Assembly: GCA_026874595.1 (NCBI GenBank)
Contig: CM049306.1
Span: 104,793,142-104,857,141 of the forward strand
From: Sipunculus nudus
Lineage: Eukaryota; Annelida; Sipuncula; Golfingiida; Sipunculidae
DNA: 64,000 nt
Direction: 5' to 3'
Positions 22,580 through 35,172 of this stretch are shown in pieces (position 1 is the stretch's first letter; each line of letters starts with the position of its first letter). The notes beneath the pieces were generated by a model. The model worked only from the letters and a program-made list of their open reading frames with translations, made no database searches and was not told the DNA's origin. A program made the translations under genes and the position numbers.

Positions 22580-24078
22580 GTAATTCTTGCAGCAAAATGT
22601 GATGTTGGCATGCTGCCGGTCTTACATGGCAGTGATCTGACTATCCGATCCGGAATTAAGTGAGGAGGTTGAGGTTAACGCCTGGTGTCCTCAGTCTGAA
22701 TACAGTCAGCAGGTGATAGGGATCACGTCTGTTGTAGCTATGACCCCGCCGGGTCCACTTCTTAATAGTTTTGTTGGTTCTAGAATGCATGGATTTTTCC
22801 TTCTGGCCTTGATTTTTTTTTCTAAATTTCGAGGTAAGTGGTGGCTTAAATAGTCAAAATGTGCTTCACTCCTGATAGTTATCAAGAAGTTCATTGGGAA
22901 TATTCAGCTGCATACCCTCATGATCTTGTGTAAAATCCAAAATGAGAAAATTAACCCAATCTCGTTTTACCTCATCTATAATGCGTGGCGTCGAAGAAAT
23001 TTAAAGAAACGGATGTATCTTTGCGGTCGAGCATTTTTGTCACATAGTTGTCCCTATGTGAAACACATATTTTAAACATTTATTGTGTTCAAAGATTTTC
23101 TATGTACCTTTTTTGGTTTTTCCACGAGTAGACCCATCTAGGTGTACGTGTGTGTTGTAAACTGGCTTTGTCACGGGTCAGGAATCGGAATATAAACCAC
23201 TGGGTCATGACCATAGTTAGTGACCCCTTTATTACCTATATCATTTTCAGAAAAGCCGATACATCGTGGATAGGGGTTTTTCAGCGTCTGACCTGATTTG
23301 TTCTATAATAATGGTGTGTCTGTATCCTTTGTTCTATTTTAAAGGGCAGGAACCAGTGTCTAGTAGGACCCAGCAGTCTGGATCTTTTGGTAAATAATTA
23401 ACACAGTAAAGCTAACCAGGCAACTACATGATTACCAAGAAATAACGTTAAGGGATACTACTAAGTGAGGTTGCTGGTCATATATGATATAAGAATCGTA
23501 TAAAGTGTATTAGTCTAATTCTAATTAATGATTTCATAACTTAGAAAATATTCATAGGTTAAGCAGGCATATATTTGTTAGCTGACGTTCACAGCTTATA
23601 TTGGAATTTACAAGGATACAGGAAATGCAGAAAGGGATAGTATTGTCATATTAACATTAATAAATTTTTTCCGATATGATAGACATTTGTAAAAAAAATT
23701 AAATAAGTTACACAAAATGTTCAAACCCTCCTTGATTTTTCCTCTGAATTGGCCATTTTATTACTTTTGTATATGAAGGAAAAAATTGAAAATCTTGAGT
23801 CCAACAAAATCCCAGGCATGTGTTTCGTAATATTTCAAGTATAACTTGTAATCGTGGCTTGACATAAGACGAGTACACAAGCCCTCTGACTGTCCTACAG
23901 TGGTGTATATTTCGTTTCGTCGACTTGTTCCGAACAGTTTAGTAAGACCTTTTCTAAGGATAAGAATATTGTCGAAGAGGCTGTTTTTTCATCTCTTAAT
24001 GACCGATTGGTATTTTGTAAAAACCAGGTCTCAGCAAAGAGAGGCGTAGGCGAACCGAAAGCAGGTGGTTTATTAGCG

Positions 24079-24240
24079 AGCAGTATAAAGGGGTATTATG
24101 TCTGCTGCTTGGAGCTGAAACGAACCACCAGCGGAGGCAGGGTCGCAGGAATCTGTGTCACACAAAGAAGCTAAGTTAGCACGTCATGATGGCCATGTGA
24201 CCACTCAACAGCAATCCTATTGGTCACGTGTAACTCTCAT
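24079..24240. promoter_or_regulatory. Candidate promoter region with TATA and CCAAT/E-box dyad
   Basis: A plus-strand GTATAAAGGGG lies near 24080. About 110 bases on is an inverted repeat, tgtgaccact...tattggtcacgtg, holding an inverted CCAAT and a CACGTG E-box. The block is GC-richer than its surroundings and has no long open frame. It could start transcription of the candidate exons at 25947 or 27226, but nothing links them directly. Confidence 0.3.
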
Positions 24241-25619
24241 GATTCCGACATGAGAGGGTCGATAGGCCGCTGGTCTTCTCAGGTTTTCTTTTTCATTTTT
24301 TGTATCGTAATCCCGCTTTCTTATCAAATATACGCTATAACATGTTGTGCCCGATCGATCGATAAACTAACAATAAAGCACAGAACTTTCGCTGAGACCC
24401 CGTCACTGGTGGTGCAAGTATGTATGTTCTCTGTCTTTATGATTATCAATGTTTTATTCTGACCGTACTCGGGGCTGCAAATCAGTTTTGCTTTAATATT
24501 CTTTGTTAAACTTTAGAAAGTTCAATGAACTAGTTCCGGGCAATTAATTCACTAAAAAGGAATAATACCTAAAATAAACGAAAATAGTTCAAATGAAATA
24601 ACAATACAACTCAATTTTTCATTTCAATGTGTCGGCAAATTGGACTTTGAGTGTTTATTGATCGGCACGACTTTCAACGACCCGGTTTAATATTAGCGTT
24701 TTCCTCCATACGACGATCAAGCAAGCCCATACAACTAAGGAAAATCCAGTTTTGTCACTGAAATAAACTTAATCATATCCTTTATAGAGCTAGAAAATAA
24801 GTTGTAATATTTTCATGAAACACTGCATTATAGTGAGAGATTCGCTTTCATCGCTGTTAATTGGTTTATAGTATGATGGTCTCCAGGGACATCAGGAAAT
24901 ATTTTTCTTATCACCCATGTGTCCATAGTTCTGACATCTGTACCTGTTAGGAAAAATCTATAATGTCTTATTAAAGAACCGTATGAATTTGTTACTATAG
25001 CAACCGTGTCGGGAAAGCTTCAGCGGTGATAAGCCTGATAATGAAGGGTTTCTTCGGCTTACCCCTGCGCACTGCGATACAGACATTGTAATTTTATGTC
25101 AATGAAAACAAACATTGTAATTATATGTCAATGACATCTGCTGTGGTAATGGAACAATAATAACAGTGTGATTTTTCATCACTTTATCCATAGCACATCT
25201 AAGTACACTGGTCTTATTTCAGTTTAAAGGGATGAATATACATTCCATAATATAATTTTATATTGATTATTATTGTGTATAGAATATAAGGTATGTGACT
25301 TTGATATTCGTCAAAGAGCTGTCAAGGTGAGTAGTGTTCACCTTGATTTACCATATCAGACATTTTCCGTTAGGCAGGTATTTTATGCATCATCTAACAT
25401 GGGTTCCTTCAAAAGGAATCCTTATAGTGCGTATTTTTCACTATTTAACATTAATGATTTTCATTGATGGCATTTCTCTGTATGAGTCACAGTACACACT
25501 AACAACACAGGCATGGTGAATTTAAAGTACACGAGTGATGGTGCGCAAACATGCCGTTAGCTGTGATACTCAAACTTACACATATAAACGAGCCCACATG
25601 GTCCACATAAGCTATGGAA

Positions 25620-25870
25620 CGAATTATAAAATGAACCATGCTACCAGTTAATAACATGAGGTATGTACGTATTAATAACGTGAGGAATGTAGTAGGAAGT
25701 AGTTTTATTATGAGTTATATGATATACATATAACATGAGCTACGGTTCACATTCATATCGTGAATAACGGTACCTGTTATAATCACATGAGCTGGTACAT
25801 AGTAATGACAAGAGGCCATGGTACCCTAATAATTAATACATGAGCAATAGTGCCCGGTTATATCATTAGA
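25620..25870. repeat. Degenerate tandem repeat, ~25-30-bp units
   Basis: About eight loosely alike units share a core of taataacatgag followed by a ggtac-like step. The copies are highly diverged, suggesting an old minisatellite. Confidence 0.45.
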
Positions 25871-25946
25871 TAGAGATCCCTTTAATAACATTGTGCCCGG
25901 CACAATGAGAAATGATACGGAGTAAAGCCACCTTCCCACTTTCAAG

Positions 25947-26127
25947 GGAACTCGAGGCAAATCGGAATGTTGAATGGGAAAGCTCCGTTATGAGGACGAC
26001 ATGGTACGATGTTACTCTACCAGTACGACATCTGTACGATGCCAGCATGAAATATTACGGAACTATTAAAAATGTCCACGACTCCGTAACCAAATTCCTA
26101 GAAACCTGTAAATATAGTAAAACTTAA
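25947..26127 (+). CDS. Candidate 3'-terminal exon, unrecognised
   Basis: The acceptor ccaccttcccactttcaag opens a frame of 59 codons to a TAA (it starts with one base completing a codon). It includes ELEANRNVEWESSVMRTTWY and ends KNVHDSVTKFLETCKYSKT, an amphipathic C-terminal helix. The codon mix and charge pattern look coding. No poly(A) signal follows closely. It loosely resembles the gene A end (V-x-I/L-P, then a terminal helix), which is weak evidence on its own. Confidence 0.35.
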
Positions 26128-26468
26128 ACGAATTGCGCTACGACTGCCGCTATACGAGTCTACTCGCATTAACTCACGACGTTCAATCCAGTTTTGTCAT
26201 GGCCGTATGGACAGAAAGAAGAACATTATTTTATTAATAAAACTAAAAGAGAAAATGAAGAGCATTGAATCGGTGATTTTATCAGGTCATTTGTCATGTT
26301 CTGCTTCATAGTATGAAGCTGTACATCAGGACATAATTTGTTCGTGGCAAATATAAGTCCACACAGACGACAGAGCTAAAAAAATTGTAAAATATTTGTA
26401 GTCTGAAAGGTAAAGTGAACACTTTGATAAGTTTTTCTAATTAAACACCTGTGACCTCCCGTGCCATT

Positions 26469-26579
26469 TCACTGACATTTATCGGTGACCTGGTACATCT
26501 CAATCACTGGACAGCGCAGAATTGAGCTAAAAAATACAGTAACGACCAAACATGACAACGTGACCCACGCGGCAGCCAT
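26469..26579 (-). CDS. Candidate first coding exon with signal peptide
   Basis: From an ATG at 26579 the frame reads MAAAWVTLSCLVVTVFFSSI, a good signal-peptide shape, then LRCPVIEMYQVTDKCQ and a stop. A TATATATA stretch lies about 60-80 bases upstream on the minus strand (26636-26658), a promoter layout like that of the neuropeptide gene in this window. A donor-like AAAT|gtcagt near the end could splice it on. The C-x-V-I...C spacing is compatible with a small secreted cysteine protein. The downstream exon was not found. Confidence 0.3.
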   Translation of the reverse strand: MAAAWVTLSCLVVTVFFSSILRCPVIEMYQVTDKCQ

Positions 26580-27161
26580 CAGTCTTGACTTGATTTCGAT
26601 CTGATATTTAGTGTTCACAGAGCCCACTAGGCTGTATATATATATATCTATATATATCCCCCCACTTTTTAGCAAGGGGGGATAGTCAATTATGTAATCA
26701 TCCCCCCCCCCCCCGATATTGAGATAATAATATCTATATATTGGAAATGAAATATATTAATAATTAGAATAATAGACTTTGCTTCTATTTCTGAGTTTAC
26801 TATGAACTATGCATTAATTATGTTTTAGAATTAACATATACCTTAATTTATCAACATAATACTTAATTGGTATATATTTTAAATGTGTCGCATACACATC
26901 GTGACAGTATGTTGAAGTATGAAGAAGTTTGTCAAAATTCCATTGGAACCTATAACTACAAACCATACCTTTTAGTGATCTCACAGTAATTCTTTCTCGT
27001 TTGATTGACATGAAGACAAAAATTACACAGAAATCTTCTGTATAGTTTTCTGTTTACGTTACAAAAAATGTTCTAAGTAACATTTTTGCAAGTAAAACGA
27101 AGTAAAAGCCTCGGTAAAACAGCAAAGAGAATTTCATTCTGCATAGGCCAGAATACGCGCC

Positions 27162-27176
27162 CCCCCCCCCCCCCCC

Positions 27177-27207
<31 letters not shown>
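27162..27207. repeat. Poly(C) then (CT)n microsatellite
   Basis: About 17 C followed by about 14 CT. It forms an extreme pyrimidine tract directly before the acceptor at 27225. Confidence 0.9.
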
Positions 27208-27209
<2 letters not shown>

Positions 27210-27225
27210 ATCTTGTTTGTCCCAG

Positions 27226-27436
27226 TGTTCAGAAAGTGTCTTGGATACTGTTGACTTTTGATCAGAATTTACAAGTTTCATCCCCCAAGAAAGCATACCA
27301 ATTTTTCACACCAGAAGATTTCCTAAAAGAAGCCGGCAGATCGCTTAGTCTGAAATCCTTGAAGGTCGATATTGTCAAGGAAGCAATCATGTCTTGTCGA
27401 CAATTAGACGATTACTCTTTCAATTGCGTGCGATAA
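27226..27436 (+). CDS. Candidate 3'-terminal exon, unrecognised
   Basis: A very long pyrimidine tract and ttgtttgtcccag precede a frame of 69 codons plus TAA (one base completes the first codon). It includes FDQNLQVSSPKKAYQFFTPE and DFLKEAGRSLSLKSLKVDIV and ends in NCVR. The charge pattern, helical periodicity and codon choice look coding. No earlier exon in matching phase was identified, and the 25947-26127 frame does not join it cleanly. Confidence 0.38.
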
Positions 27437-27959
27437 TCCTATCGGCTTGTAAGTTGCGCATGCTCAACAAACGGTCCAGAATGCCTATTGATCTCTAAGA
27501 CTCATTAGGGTTAAAAGGAACAAGTGCCAAGTTTCCCTGTTGACCCTCCTGGTCGCTGCAGATTCCATTGTGGGGGCCTAAGTAAGTCGAACCGTTGTTT
27601 AGCAGGCCCAGATGATACAGGCGTGCAGAACACGGCGTGGACAAATTGTCAGCCGGTAGGAATTAATTTGTGTTACCGTGGTATAATCCCAGAGGACATC
27701 GCTTGTTGATGCTTCCGCTCCTAGATTTAATCAGATCAATATCTATAAGCCAGGTTAGTGACAGGTTGCTATCAACAATCACTGGTCAGGAATCAGTGAG
27801 TGACCACGGGTCAAGATTCACTCAGTTTCAGTTCGATATATCTGTGACCGTGTACCTGTTTCACAGAATCACGTACTTTTTTCTAATATATAACAAACAT
27901 AATTATAAAGCCCTGGTTGTTTTTTTTTTATAGTTCAGCAGTGTATTGTACGCTAGATT

Positions 27960-30500
27960 AAAATAATAATAAGAATAATGATAATATTATTATTATTATT
28001 TATTGTGTATTATACATATGGATGTAGGATTTGCATGTCGGATATTTTAGTACGATTTTGGGAGCTGTATGGACACACTTTGCTTGGTTTTCTGCTTACA
28101 TTGAACTAGTATTGCCTACGTTAAGGTAAGATGGTAATTTGCCATGGATATTGTCACTACATGCATATTGTCACCACAGCGCCAGGGCTTAACCCAGGAA
28201 GAAAAACATATTCAATTGGGGGATTTACCCTGACAGACGGCGGACAGACGTTCGGGAGTGGCCCTCCTGTGAATCCTATTTTACAACTTTTTCACTTCTT
28301 CGTTTGAAACCCACTTTGAGCTACCATGTCCATGATGTAACTTTCCATTGAAAATGACTCAGAATAATCTCCAGCTTACACGTTATCTCACGATCATAGT
28401 TCCATGTGGTACACTTCCTTCTGTGGACGTCAATACTTTTATTTTAACGCAGGAAACTAAATAGTTTAGTTACATATGTTTATCTGATCGATAATTATAT
28501 ATGACCCTCTCTGTGTTGCGACAGTTTAAGCTCGCTTACCGACGATTTTTAACAAACTTCTTTTTGAAGTCCTGCTAGATTCTGGAACATACTCTGACTT
28601 AAGCTGACAGGGGCGAACGTTTCAAGGAGAATCATATTTATTGGAATCCCATCTCGGCCTGTATCGTAAGCATGGCCCGTGTTTTACCGCCAGTAATACA
28701 TGTCATTTCAGATAATTCTTGATGTATTTGATGAAAGTTTTAAAGCATTTTTGAACTCTCAAACTGGTCAGTGGATTAGTATAAGTTTATCATCAATACT
28801 TGATCAAACAGGGTTTATCGGTGTTCAAACCCCACGTTTAATAGGTCGTTTACCGTGTTATCTGTAAGATAATTCCAAATACAATATGGAAACGTTTTAC
28901 ATCTTCCAGTCTATATAGAGGAGATTGAAATAGGCGCTTTAGCTGTTTGAAGAAGAATTTCACTCGAACATCAATAATAGATATAGAAAGAGGAGAACAC
29001 CGCCCCAAAGGAAACTGTCTTTTTTGTTCATCAATGTTTTGTCCAAAACACTTCATCTGTATCGAGAATGAGACTTAATTGACGAAATAACGATTGATCA
29101 CGCTGCAGCAAGAGTTGAAACTCCTCCATGTATGGAACTTTTACATTTACTTGAATTTTAAGGCACATTAAGAGGGTAGTTTTAGAAACCATAATATTAG
29201 ACCCGGGTTTACTGCTGGTTGAGTGATCCCGCAGCCAACAGCCTCATTACCCGTTTTTTCAGTTATCTTAGATTTTGTTTCATTTGAGAAAATAAAAAAA
29301 ATATGATTACCTAGACCAAAATATGTTAACATTTTGTAAATTTTTTAAATGTCAAAGATTTATAATCAAATTTTGCATCAATGCTACATTTTCTACAATG
29401 TACTGTTCCCGAGCAGATAAAGAAGAAAATATATAAGGTATTGTCGCCATGATAAGATGTAACTAAATTATTGCCTTTTACGGCCTACCAGACAGGGGCC
29501 AGCAATTTCCTTAATCAATTACGCCATAATATGTACAATATTTGGTTAGTTTATTAATTTCTGTGAACAAAAAATGGTTGCTTTTAGATATCCTATACAA
29601 TGGTTGCATTTATGAAGCCAAGCCTTTGTACAAATTGTTCAGCACCCCAACACATGTGTCGGGATTGTCTGCAAGTTGTCTAAGCTTTTATAATGCAATC
29701 CAAGCCCCGGCAACCTGATCGACAGCTGCTCAAACTAAAGCTTCTTAGTGAACTGTGCGCGATGAGCCAGCTGCCATGGTAAAATGTAACACGGGCTCGT
29801 GTTAGCTTGAACTGGTCTTTAAGGGATGTGAAACCATTATCTTCCATCTCTTAAGAAAATGTCCGCGATTAATTTTAATCACTGCCTGGTAATATGCTTA
29901 TAATGCAAGGTTTAAAATTTTTCTCGAAAGGAGTTTCTGTCGATGAGTTAAACATTATATTGAGTCAACTGGCATGACAATACGGAAATATTTTCCCTTT
30001 TACTCTGATGCGACGCTTCTAAGCCGCAGCATTAAAGGAGTTTACCATCGCTTTTCTAATTGATTAAGTCGCCTAATATAGTTATCTAATTCTTAAGTTT
30101 TTACGAATCGAGTCGTTGAAATAAAAAATGTTCATATTTCCGTTCTGATCATGTCCCCGAATTCATCATCAAGGCAACAGGTTATTATGATTGTTTATCC
30201 TGATATAAATATTACCATTATTACCATTATTATTAGTTGACCAGTAAAATGAGTTTTCTTTCAGGATGAAAGTCCATATCATTCATCTGGAATTAAAATA
30301 TTTTAAAACAGGCATTTTTGGTTTTGCTTGTGTTTGAAATAATGATAAAACTCAGAGGTAACAATATAGAGAAGGGTGCGAGTCTGATGCTCGTGTGGAG
30401 GCTTACACAGCACAGGGAACTAGTCTTATGTTGAAGCCGGACATATTGCTTCTTTTGTATCATACATACGTACATCGGAAGGGCATAAACACGGCAAAAA
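27960..30500. other. Gene-poor stretch
   Basis: Mostly AT-rich. A short frame at 29694 (MQSKPRQPDRQLLKLKLLSE, then a donor-like CCATG|gtaaaa) and the moderately GC-rich blocks near 28200-28650 and 29450-29850 are the only parts with character. I cannot support a gene. Confidence 0.4.
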
Positions 30501-30522
30501 CGACGGATAGGAATGTACAAGT

Positions 30523-30528
30523 TTTATT
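30523..30528 (-). terminator. Poly(A) signal of the GWamide precursor gene
   Basis: The minus strand reads AATAAA, about 345 bases past the stop codon at 30872, giving a 3' UTR of ordinary length. Confidence 0.55.
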
Positions 30529-30871
30529 TTCTACACGATGTGCAACTGGGCATGACGGCTGAGGAAGAAGAGAAATCTGACAAAATAGGGGCCAACAATG
30601 TCAGCATTAACATAATGTTTGTCCAGAGTCTTGCTGCTATCTTCATAAGTTGATAGAAGACCACCAAAGAAGAAGAGTTAAGTGAGTGTTCTGATGTTTT
30701 CATCTGGTAAAGTTATTAAGGGTTATAGATGTGGCTGTCAGTGCCCAAACAAATAAACACAGGCTTTGTGCACAGGCGATCCTACACCCGCAGTTCACAA
30801 GAACAGTTCTGCATGGCCCCAGAGAATGATCACGAATTGCTCCAAGATTGTTGACGTTAGCACTTCTTGCC

Positions 30872-30928
30872 TCACGACCTCTTCACGCCGTTGTCAGCGT
30901 CGCATTTCACAAACCTCTGTGCTTCAGC
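30872..30928 (-). CDS. GWamide-family neuropeptide precursor, last coding exon
   Basis: The acceptor ttattcttcttttatcacag opens exactly in phase 0 with exon 1 (37074). It codes AEAQRFVKCDADNGVKRS and a TGA. Together with the end of exon 1 this makes ...YLYRALQ|AEAQRFVKC..., a helical tail with two cysteines (residues 87 and 112). As I recall them, APGWamide/RGWamide precursors carry a comparable cysteine-flanked C-terminal tail. The exon is only 19 codons, far below usual ORF thresholds. The intron (30929-37073, 6145 bp) has GT and AG ends. Confidence 0.82.
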   Translation of the reverse strand, partial: AEAQRFVKCDADNGVKRS

Positions 30929-30999
30929 CTGTGATAAAAGAAGAATAAATAACATTAAACATTAACGCCAAAATACCTCGTTTAATCAATGATCAGATA

Positions 31000-32600
31000 T
31001 AAGGTTGGTTCGTTGCCTCCGTACAAAATCGATGTGGGTGTGCGTGAGTGAGTGTGTTTGAAGGATTCGGGTAATTATATTCCAATTTCATTTAACTGTA
31101 AATGACGCCAACTACCGGTACTTTACCACTGCTTATGTCTGCTCTAGCGAAAAGAACCGACCTCTCGAATACCTTGTTTATTATCCCAGAGTCCGGATGC
31201 TCATAAAATGTTTCAGTTTTAATTGCCATTAGGGAACTGCCTCGTTACCATAACTCCGTAACCCACGGTATTCCTTATGTAATCCGTAACAAAAAATACT
31301 AATAAAATTGTAAAAAAATTAGATAAGAGATGATGTCATAAGTTCTAATTTTGAAGAAACCTTGCCGATCAAAATACCCATTTCCAATTTGAATACCCCT
31401 TGATTCAAGTTGAAACATTTATAACGGTTTCAATACTATATTTTTAAATAAAGACAACCCTGAAAGGTCAAATATGTTATGGAAAAGCTTAGAGTATGGA
31501 TGTGGAGGGAAAATAAATAACAAAGAAAGAAAAGTAACGTGATTACAAATATCATGAAATAGGACACCGTGCTCGGGCAGTGGTAAGTATTGCCTTGGTG
31601 CAAGGCTGAGAATTACACACCAGGTGACCCGGGCTACATACTCAGCCTTGAATATGTTCTTACGAAATATCGTAGCGGTCCTTCTGATTTATCAGAAGGA
31701 AAGAATGAAAGAGTAATTAAGAATAAGATGCAGCTTAAACTATGTTCACTCTACCTATATATCCTTTATATATCAGTTTCCATACATGTGGACTCTCCTG
31801 TTTATGTTATATATGGTATAACAGCATTTTATCATGAAGGGAAGAGCAGAAGACCATCACTGACACAGCCATGTTGCTGAGGCATGAACTCTGGTCACCC
31901 ATAACCTGACCTGTGACCTGACCTCTGGTGTACCAGAGTAATTTATTGCTGAAAAAAATCTATTTAAAAAATCCTATTTTATGAATAATACTTATGAGTT
32001 AATTAAAATATATGGCTACAATAATTCCTTAATAAATTTATATGGCTATATCTTTTAAGGTTTTAACAAATTTGCTTATGGAAGTTATGGAAACAATATT
32101 TACTATAATTTATTTGGGACAATAATCAGAGGACAACTTTTCTCATATCAATAAGGTCAAGGACAGGGTCATGTGACAAAAGATAAACATGACAGCACGG
32201 CAGGCCAAAAAAAAAACCAACAGGAGCTGAAATCTTAACAATTTCCTTATAAGAGCACTTCTACATAATTTATTTTTGCTCCAGAACAGTTTATTAGCCA
32301 TTATTGGTAAGAAATTGGCTTAACTGCCTCCATTTTCTCTGTTTATTTTGCAAATATCCCAATATACCCTTGCTACGTTTTTGCATAAGAGGATCCCCAT
32401 AACTGAAATTATGAACCCATAAAAATGTTAAGTATATCTCTTCAGGTGAATGTAGATTGCGCTAGGATTCGTCTTTGATATACCACGTGACTTATATACG
32501 ACCATGACGCGTGAGAGTGGAGGAGAGTGGATCGGGCAGTGTGACGGATGTTAAGAACCCCTGCTGTCCCGCTGACGTATTGACATAATGATGTACACAG
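31000..32600. other. Intron of the GWamide precursor, no feature recognised
   Basis: AT-rich intronic sequence. A degenerate tRNA-like block (gggcagtggtaagtattgcc, then ggtgacccgggctac) near 31575-31635 may be a SINE remnant. Nothing else stands out. Confidence 0.35.
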
Positions 32601-32633
32601 GGATCAAACAGGCCCAGCTCGAGTAGCAAACTA

Positions 32634-32644
32634 AATATGGCGGC
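32634..32644 (+). promoter_or_regulatory. YY1-type promoter motif overlapping a candidate start codon
   Basis: AATATGGCGGC matches the AAnATGGCGGC motif found at the start of many TATA-less animal genes. The ATG at 32637 opens MAARLKVCHCNLQEHLTRYT, and the frame runs to a donor-like GGGTTC|gtaaat at 32719. CG-containing motifs are frequent upstream (32490-32640). It would be a plus-strand gene nested in the GWamide intron, but no second exon is certain. Confidence 0.3.
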
Positions 32645-32879
32645 TCGCCTAAAAGTTTGTCACTGTAACCTTCAAGAGCACTTGACGAGATACACGACAT
32701 ATCGTAATAAACCGGGTTCGTAAATAATTACCTCGACACGGAAGACAAATAAAGATCAAGTATTATTCTGTATATTCGCAATCGGCACGACATTTATCCC
32801 ACTCGCAACGAAGCTTTACATGTATCAACTTGTCAACTCGATGGAGACGAATGCATTGTTAGCGTTTCACAGGTTAACA

Positions 32880-34870
32880 GACAAATCTCTATACCGTCCT
32901 GGTTAAATGCGCATTTGAAATATTTAGAAATGTTGATTGGGAGTCTGTTGCGATATATTTTAGCGGTATGAGGGAGACGGGTCGCAGCACTCCCAACCCC
33001 ACGGAGAACGGCTGCCCGCAAGTTAAGGCGCCCGGTCTAACAGCAACACCTACCAGCTGAAAAGACCTTGCGTGCACGCATGGGAACCCACAGTCATGCA
33101 GACAATTAGGCCAAATTAGCCTGCACGCCTTCCCGGGAGAGGTACGGGGGTTGCTCCCTAATTGCTTCACTGCCCACTGTTACTTAACTCCTCTGGACTT
33201 TAAACTTGGAGTCTCCGGCTGGTGACATCTATATACATCCGCCCCGTTTTCTATCAAATTGCCGATATTCGGCTATTCACTGATTCGATCTGTGTCCATC
33301 TGGCGGGTCACACGCTGACGTTTTACAAATTGTTAGGTAAACGGTAATCAGATCCAAGCATGTTTGACCTCATTCATATTTAATACTGTTCTTAACAAGG
33401 ATCAACGCCCTACGACTTGAGCCCTGACATTTAGGGTTACCGGTAATCATAACCCCAGTCTGAAACCAGCAGATCAGACTGGACTAATATGGATACGACC
33501 AGCTGTGTTTGGTCTTTTGTTTGGCAGCTATATAGAATGCAGTTGCAATAAGAAAGTGGAAAATTCTAAAATAAGTGGACACTTAATTAAAAATAAAATG
33601 AAATATGTGAGGTCATGGGTTAAACATTTATACTTATTATTTAATTCTTTTACATCTTTTATGGTAGAGACATGATAGAAACTTGGCACAGACGTGCAGT
33701 TATGTAGGTGCAAACCAAACACTTTCGTCACAAGAATCGGTAGGGGATCGAATTAAAAACGTCTAATTTATTAAGCCTATAAGAGGCAATAAATACTTAT
33801 TCAATCATCTCAGGAGTCTCAATTGACAACGCAAAAGTGACTTATCTAAAAATAAAGAAAACTACTGTTCACAGGAAACGTTGGAAAGAGCATCCGAGAA
33901 CACTTCAGAACATACTTTGTCGAACACATCCTTAACCTACCGGGTATTATATTCACCTCTTTTGTCACTTCACAATCAATACAAATCAAAATTATTACTC
34001 TTTGGTCCTACATAAACCATGGTATTGTCATAGTCAATAGATTTGATGTACAATTTTACTAGGAGCGCGGTTAAAATCCTGATAATTTTATTCTCACAAA
34101 ATCGTAGTTACAGGTCTAATTAACTCAGCCATTAAATGTCTTTTCAGTTCTTAAATAATAAAATATCTAATTGTGAAAGAGGATTCCTAATGTGAAGTCT
34201 ACTTTGGATCGTTCAATACCTTATCTGGTTCTGAGATTCTTATTTCTTCAAGCAATTATCGCCAACGCTCACGTAACTTTCATGGCAGTACTATTTCAAT
34301 GCTTAATGGCTTGAAAGAACTTTTATCAAAATACTCTGATAAGTGCGTTCAAGGTACAAACATTGATAAAAAATCATGATGTTACATTTTTTCTAACTTT
34401 AATTAATTTTATGAGTAGCGGAGAATTCCGTTGAGAGCTTTTGGAAGCTAGAATAACCAGGCTTCTGTGGAAATCAGATATGATTTGAACTGCGCCCACC
34501 TCTGTAAGGCAAGCGTTGGCTTGGTATTTTCTGTGGAATATCTGACATTTTATGTATCACCTTTAATTACATGCTATTGTGTGGTTATACTTATTATTTA
34601 CTGACAGCAGTAATAACGTCGTAGGTGCGTCTTTGTACGGGGCTACTGATTAAAGCACCGGTCCACCATGTCCTCTCCCCTTATCCCGCCTGACAACAAA
34701 CCCAGCAACATATCCCTCAGGTTCATGCTAACGTGTAATTCAATACAAATTTAAAGTTAACAAAAGCCAAGATTAATTGAAATCGGTAGCTGTGGCCTTG
34801 GTCCGCGTTACTCCTGCCTCGTAACAGGAGGGTTTACGTCATCTTTTGTTGTTTCCGGCTTTGCCAGATG
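32880..34870. other. Intronic stretch with moderately GC-rich blocks
   Basis: The block at 32900-33200 is about 50 percent GC and open on both strands in places, without a convincing exon. At 34669 a short frame begins caccATG and reads MSSPLIPPDNKPSNISLR up to a donor-like CTCAG|gttcat. The remainder is AT-rich. Confidence 0.3.
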
Positions 34871-35172
34871 ACCATTAGAATCAGATGTGTTGTCATTGAT
34901 TTTTCGTTGCACATGCACTTACCGTTACTTTCCTGTGATTCGGCCTTAAAACATGCCTTTTTTAACACAAGTTTGTTTTTGATAATAATCAGATTAAGAA
35001 ATTATCCTATTTTAATTTAAGACTCATTGTCTACAGAATGCTTAAATTAGAAGAAGAATAAAACAGACAATACGGTGTCGTCTTCCTTATTATCGCCACT
35101 GTCACAATAATGATGAACATTTTTATAGAAATCTGATGATATTATCTAATCTCACGGGCAGTACAAAGTAAA

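Noticed and set aside
23252-23400. In-phase continuation of the cysteine-rich exon (KSRYIVDRGFSASDL...)
   Set aside because: The acceptor is good, but the residue content is not convincing and a second acceptor-like site lies inside it; left unassigned.
27086-27225. Extension of the 27226 exon frame upstream through PPPPP and LSLSLS to a Met
   Set aside because: The extension is poly(C)/(CT)n microsatellite, which serves better as the pyrimidine tract of the acceptor at 27225.
30524-30646. Minus-strand 40-codon frame starting MKIAARLWTN with a signal-peptide-like stretch
   Set aside because: It lies in the predicted 3' UTR of the GWamide precursor and its stop overlaps that gene's AATAAA, so it is unlikely to be a separate secreted peptide.
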